Shown: piece by piece, positions 63,108 to 64,000 of the stretch
Layout of the letters: each line of letters starts with the position of its first letter
Position numbering within the stretch: position 1 is the first letter of the stretch
Assembly: GCA_002840155.1 (NCBI GenBank)
Contig: PGZH01000006.1
Span: 124,001 to 188,000, forward strand
Direction: 5' to 3'
Origin: Gammaproteobacteria bacterium HGW-Gammaproteobacteria-13
GTDB taxonomy: Bacteria; Pseudomonadota; Gammaproteobacteria; Pseudomonadales; Pseudomonadaceae
Length of the DNA stretch: 64,000 bases
Notes under the pieces: generated by a model
What the model saw: only the letters and a program-made list of their open reading frames with translations
The model's database searches: none
Told to the model about the DNA's origin: nothing
Position numbers and translations under genes: made by a program

Positions 63108-63638
63108 TTGACCACCATCGTTTCAGTGCGCCGCAACGGCAAAGTCGTCATGGGCGGCGACGGCCAGGTGTCCCTCGGCAATACCGTGATGAAAGGCAAC
63201 GCGAAAAAAGTCCGTCGCCTGTACCACGGCCAGGTGCTGGCCGGCTTCGCCGGTGCCACCGCCGACGCCTTTACCCTGTTTGAACGCTTTGAAGGCCAGC
63301 TGGAAAAACACCAGGGCCACCTGGTGCGCGCGGCCGTCGAGCTGGCCAAAGACTGGCGCACCGACCGCTCGCTGAGCCGCCTGGAAGCCATGCTGGCGGT
63401 GGCCAACAAGGACGCCTCGCTGATCATCACCGGCAACGGCGATGTGGTTGAGCCCGAGCACGGCCTGATCGCCATGGGTTCCGGCGGCGGCTTCGCCCAG
63501 GCCGCGGCCATGGCCCTGCTGCAGAAAACCGATTTGAGTGCCCGTGAAATCACCGAAACCGCGCTGAACATTGCCGGCTCCATCTGTGTCTTCACTAACC
63601 AAACCCTGACAATTGAGGAGGAGGATTGCGCTGAATAA
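63108..63638 (+). CDS. hslV: ATP-dependent protease subunit HslV
   Basis: 176 residues from a TTG start at 63108 (GTGGAG upstream), chosen because processing of the initiator Met must expose the catalytic threonine: [20 protein letters not shown]. An earlier GTG would add five residues and bury it. A proteasome-beta-like peptidase forming the double hexamer that works with HslU. The motif [14 protein letters not shown] and the ending CAE fit the family. Confidence 0.95.
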   Translation: MTTIVSVRRNGKVVMGGDGQVSLGNTVMKGNAKKVRRLYHGQVLAGFAGATADAFTLFERFEGQLEKHQGHLVRAAVELAKDWRTDRSLSRLEAMLAVANKDASLIITGNGDVVEPEHGLIAMGSGGGFAQAAAMALLQKTDLSAREITETALNIAGSICVFTNQTLTIEEEDCAE

Positions 63639-63665
63639 GCGCGTCTTCCTCTGGAGTATCGCCGC

Positions 63666-64000
63666 ATGTCCATGACGCCCCGCGAGATCGTTCACGAACT
63701 CAACCGCCACATCATCGGTCAGGACGACGCCAAGCGCGCCGTGGCCATTGCCCTGCGCAACCGCTGGCGGCGCATGCAGCTGCCGCTTGAGCTGCGCGCC
63801 GAAGTCACGCCGAAGAACATCCTGATGATCGGCCCGACCGGCGTCGGCAAGACCGAAATCGCCCGCCGCCTGGCCAAGCTGGCCAATGCACCGTTTATCA
63901 AGGTGGAAGCGACCAAGTTCACCGAAGTCGGCTATGTCGGCCGCGATGTCGAGTCGATCATCCGTGACCTCGCCGATGCGGCGATCAAAATGCTGCGCGA
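63666..64000 (+). CDS. hslU: ATP-dependent protease ATPase HslU (cut by window edge)
   Basis: The first 111 codons, starting [20 protein letters not shown]. The AAA+ Walker A is [15 protein letters not shown]. HslU unfolds substrates and feeds them to HslV. It starts 27 bases after the hslV stop, in the same heat-shock operon. The remainder lies outside the window. Confidence 0.95.
   Translation, partial: MSMTPREIVHELNRHIIGQDDAKRAVAIALRNRWRRMQLPLELRAEVTPKNILMIGPTGVGKTEIARRLAKLANAPFIKVEATKFTEVGYVGRDVESIIRDLADAAIKMLR

Overview
The window looks like a chromosomal segment of a Pseudomonas species. It is GC-rich, has Pseudomonas-type gene neighbourhoods (creBC, the gbc/dgc/sox glycine betaine genes, betIBA, argS-SPOR-hslVU), and its gaps are crowded with the palindromic repeats typical of the genus. 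I could run no searches. Family assignments rest on recognisable motifs, gene order and remembered family lengths. Every coding region is read from the sequence, and starts were chosen from ribosome binding sites and family N-termini.

Bases 1-18000 hold general genes: the edge of a VC_2705-type sodium:solute symporter with its DUF4212 small subunit; creD with small unknown membrane and secreted proteins; a secreted AA10 lytic polysaccharide monooxygenase (cbpD-like) and a secreted S8 subtilase; a run of small DUF, OsmC, hydrolase, DinB, GNAT and CBS proteins; then creBC, a chemotaxis receptor and an HD-GYP phosphodiesterase. creD lies about 8 kb from creBC. Direct repeats resembling the CreB 'cre tag' lie upstream of both creD and cbpD.

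Bases 19000-50990 are a nearly continuous choline/glycine betaine catabolic supercluster. GbcAB demethylates glycine betaine to dimethylglycine. DgcAB with a dedicated EtfAB demethylates dimethylglycine to sarcosine. SoxBDAG converts sarcosine to glycine, with the one-carbon unit handled by FdhA and PurU. GlyA, LtaE and SdaB link glycine, serine, threonine and pyruvate. GbdR is the regulator. The Cbc ABC transporter, with two extra substrate-binding proteins, imports quaternary amines. Two lesions stand out: glyA is frameshifted by an apparent deletion of about 40 bases, and soxB lacks 19 internal residues.

Bases 51000-55400 are accessory. An AT-rich pair of genes (EcsC family, DUF4062) is bounded by integron attC sites with no integrase in the window, so it looks like a gene-cassette remnant. 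The DUF4062 gene has a one-base phase problem in an A7 run at its start. Small housekeeping-like genes follow.

Bases 55400-60330 are betI, betB and betA (choline to glycine betaine). The operon is interrupted by a RelE/ParE-type toxin-antitoxin pair, and a BetI-type operator lies on both sides of the insertion. A third near-identical operator lies upstream of gbdR. Bases 60555-64000 are argS, a SPOR protein and hslVU, with a good sigma-32-type heat-shock promoter before hslV. No rRNA, tRNA or CRISPR array was recognised.
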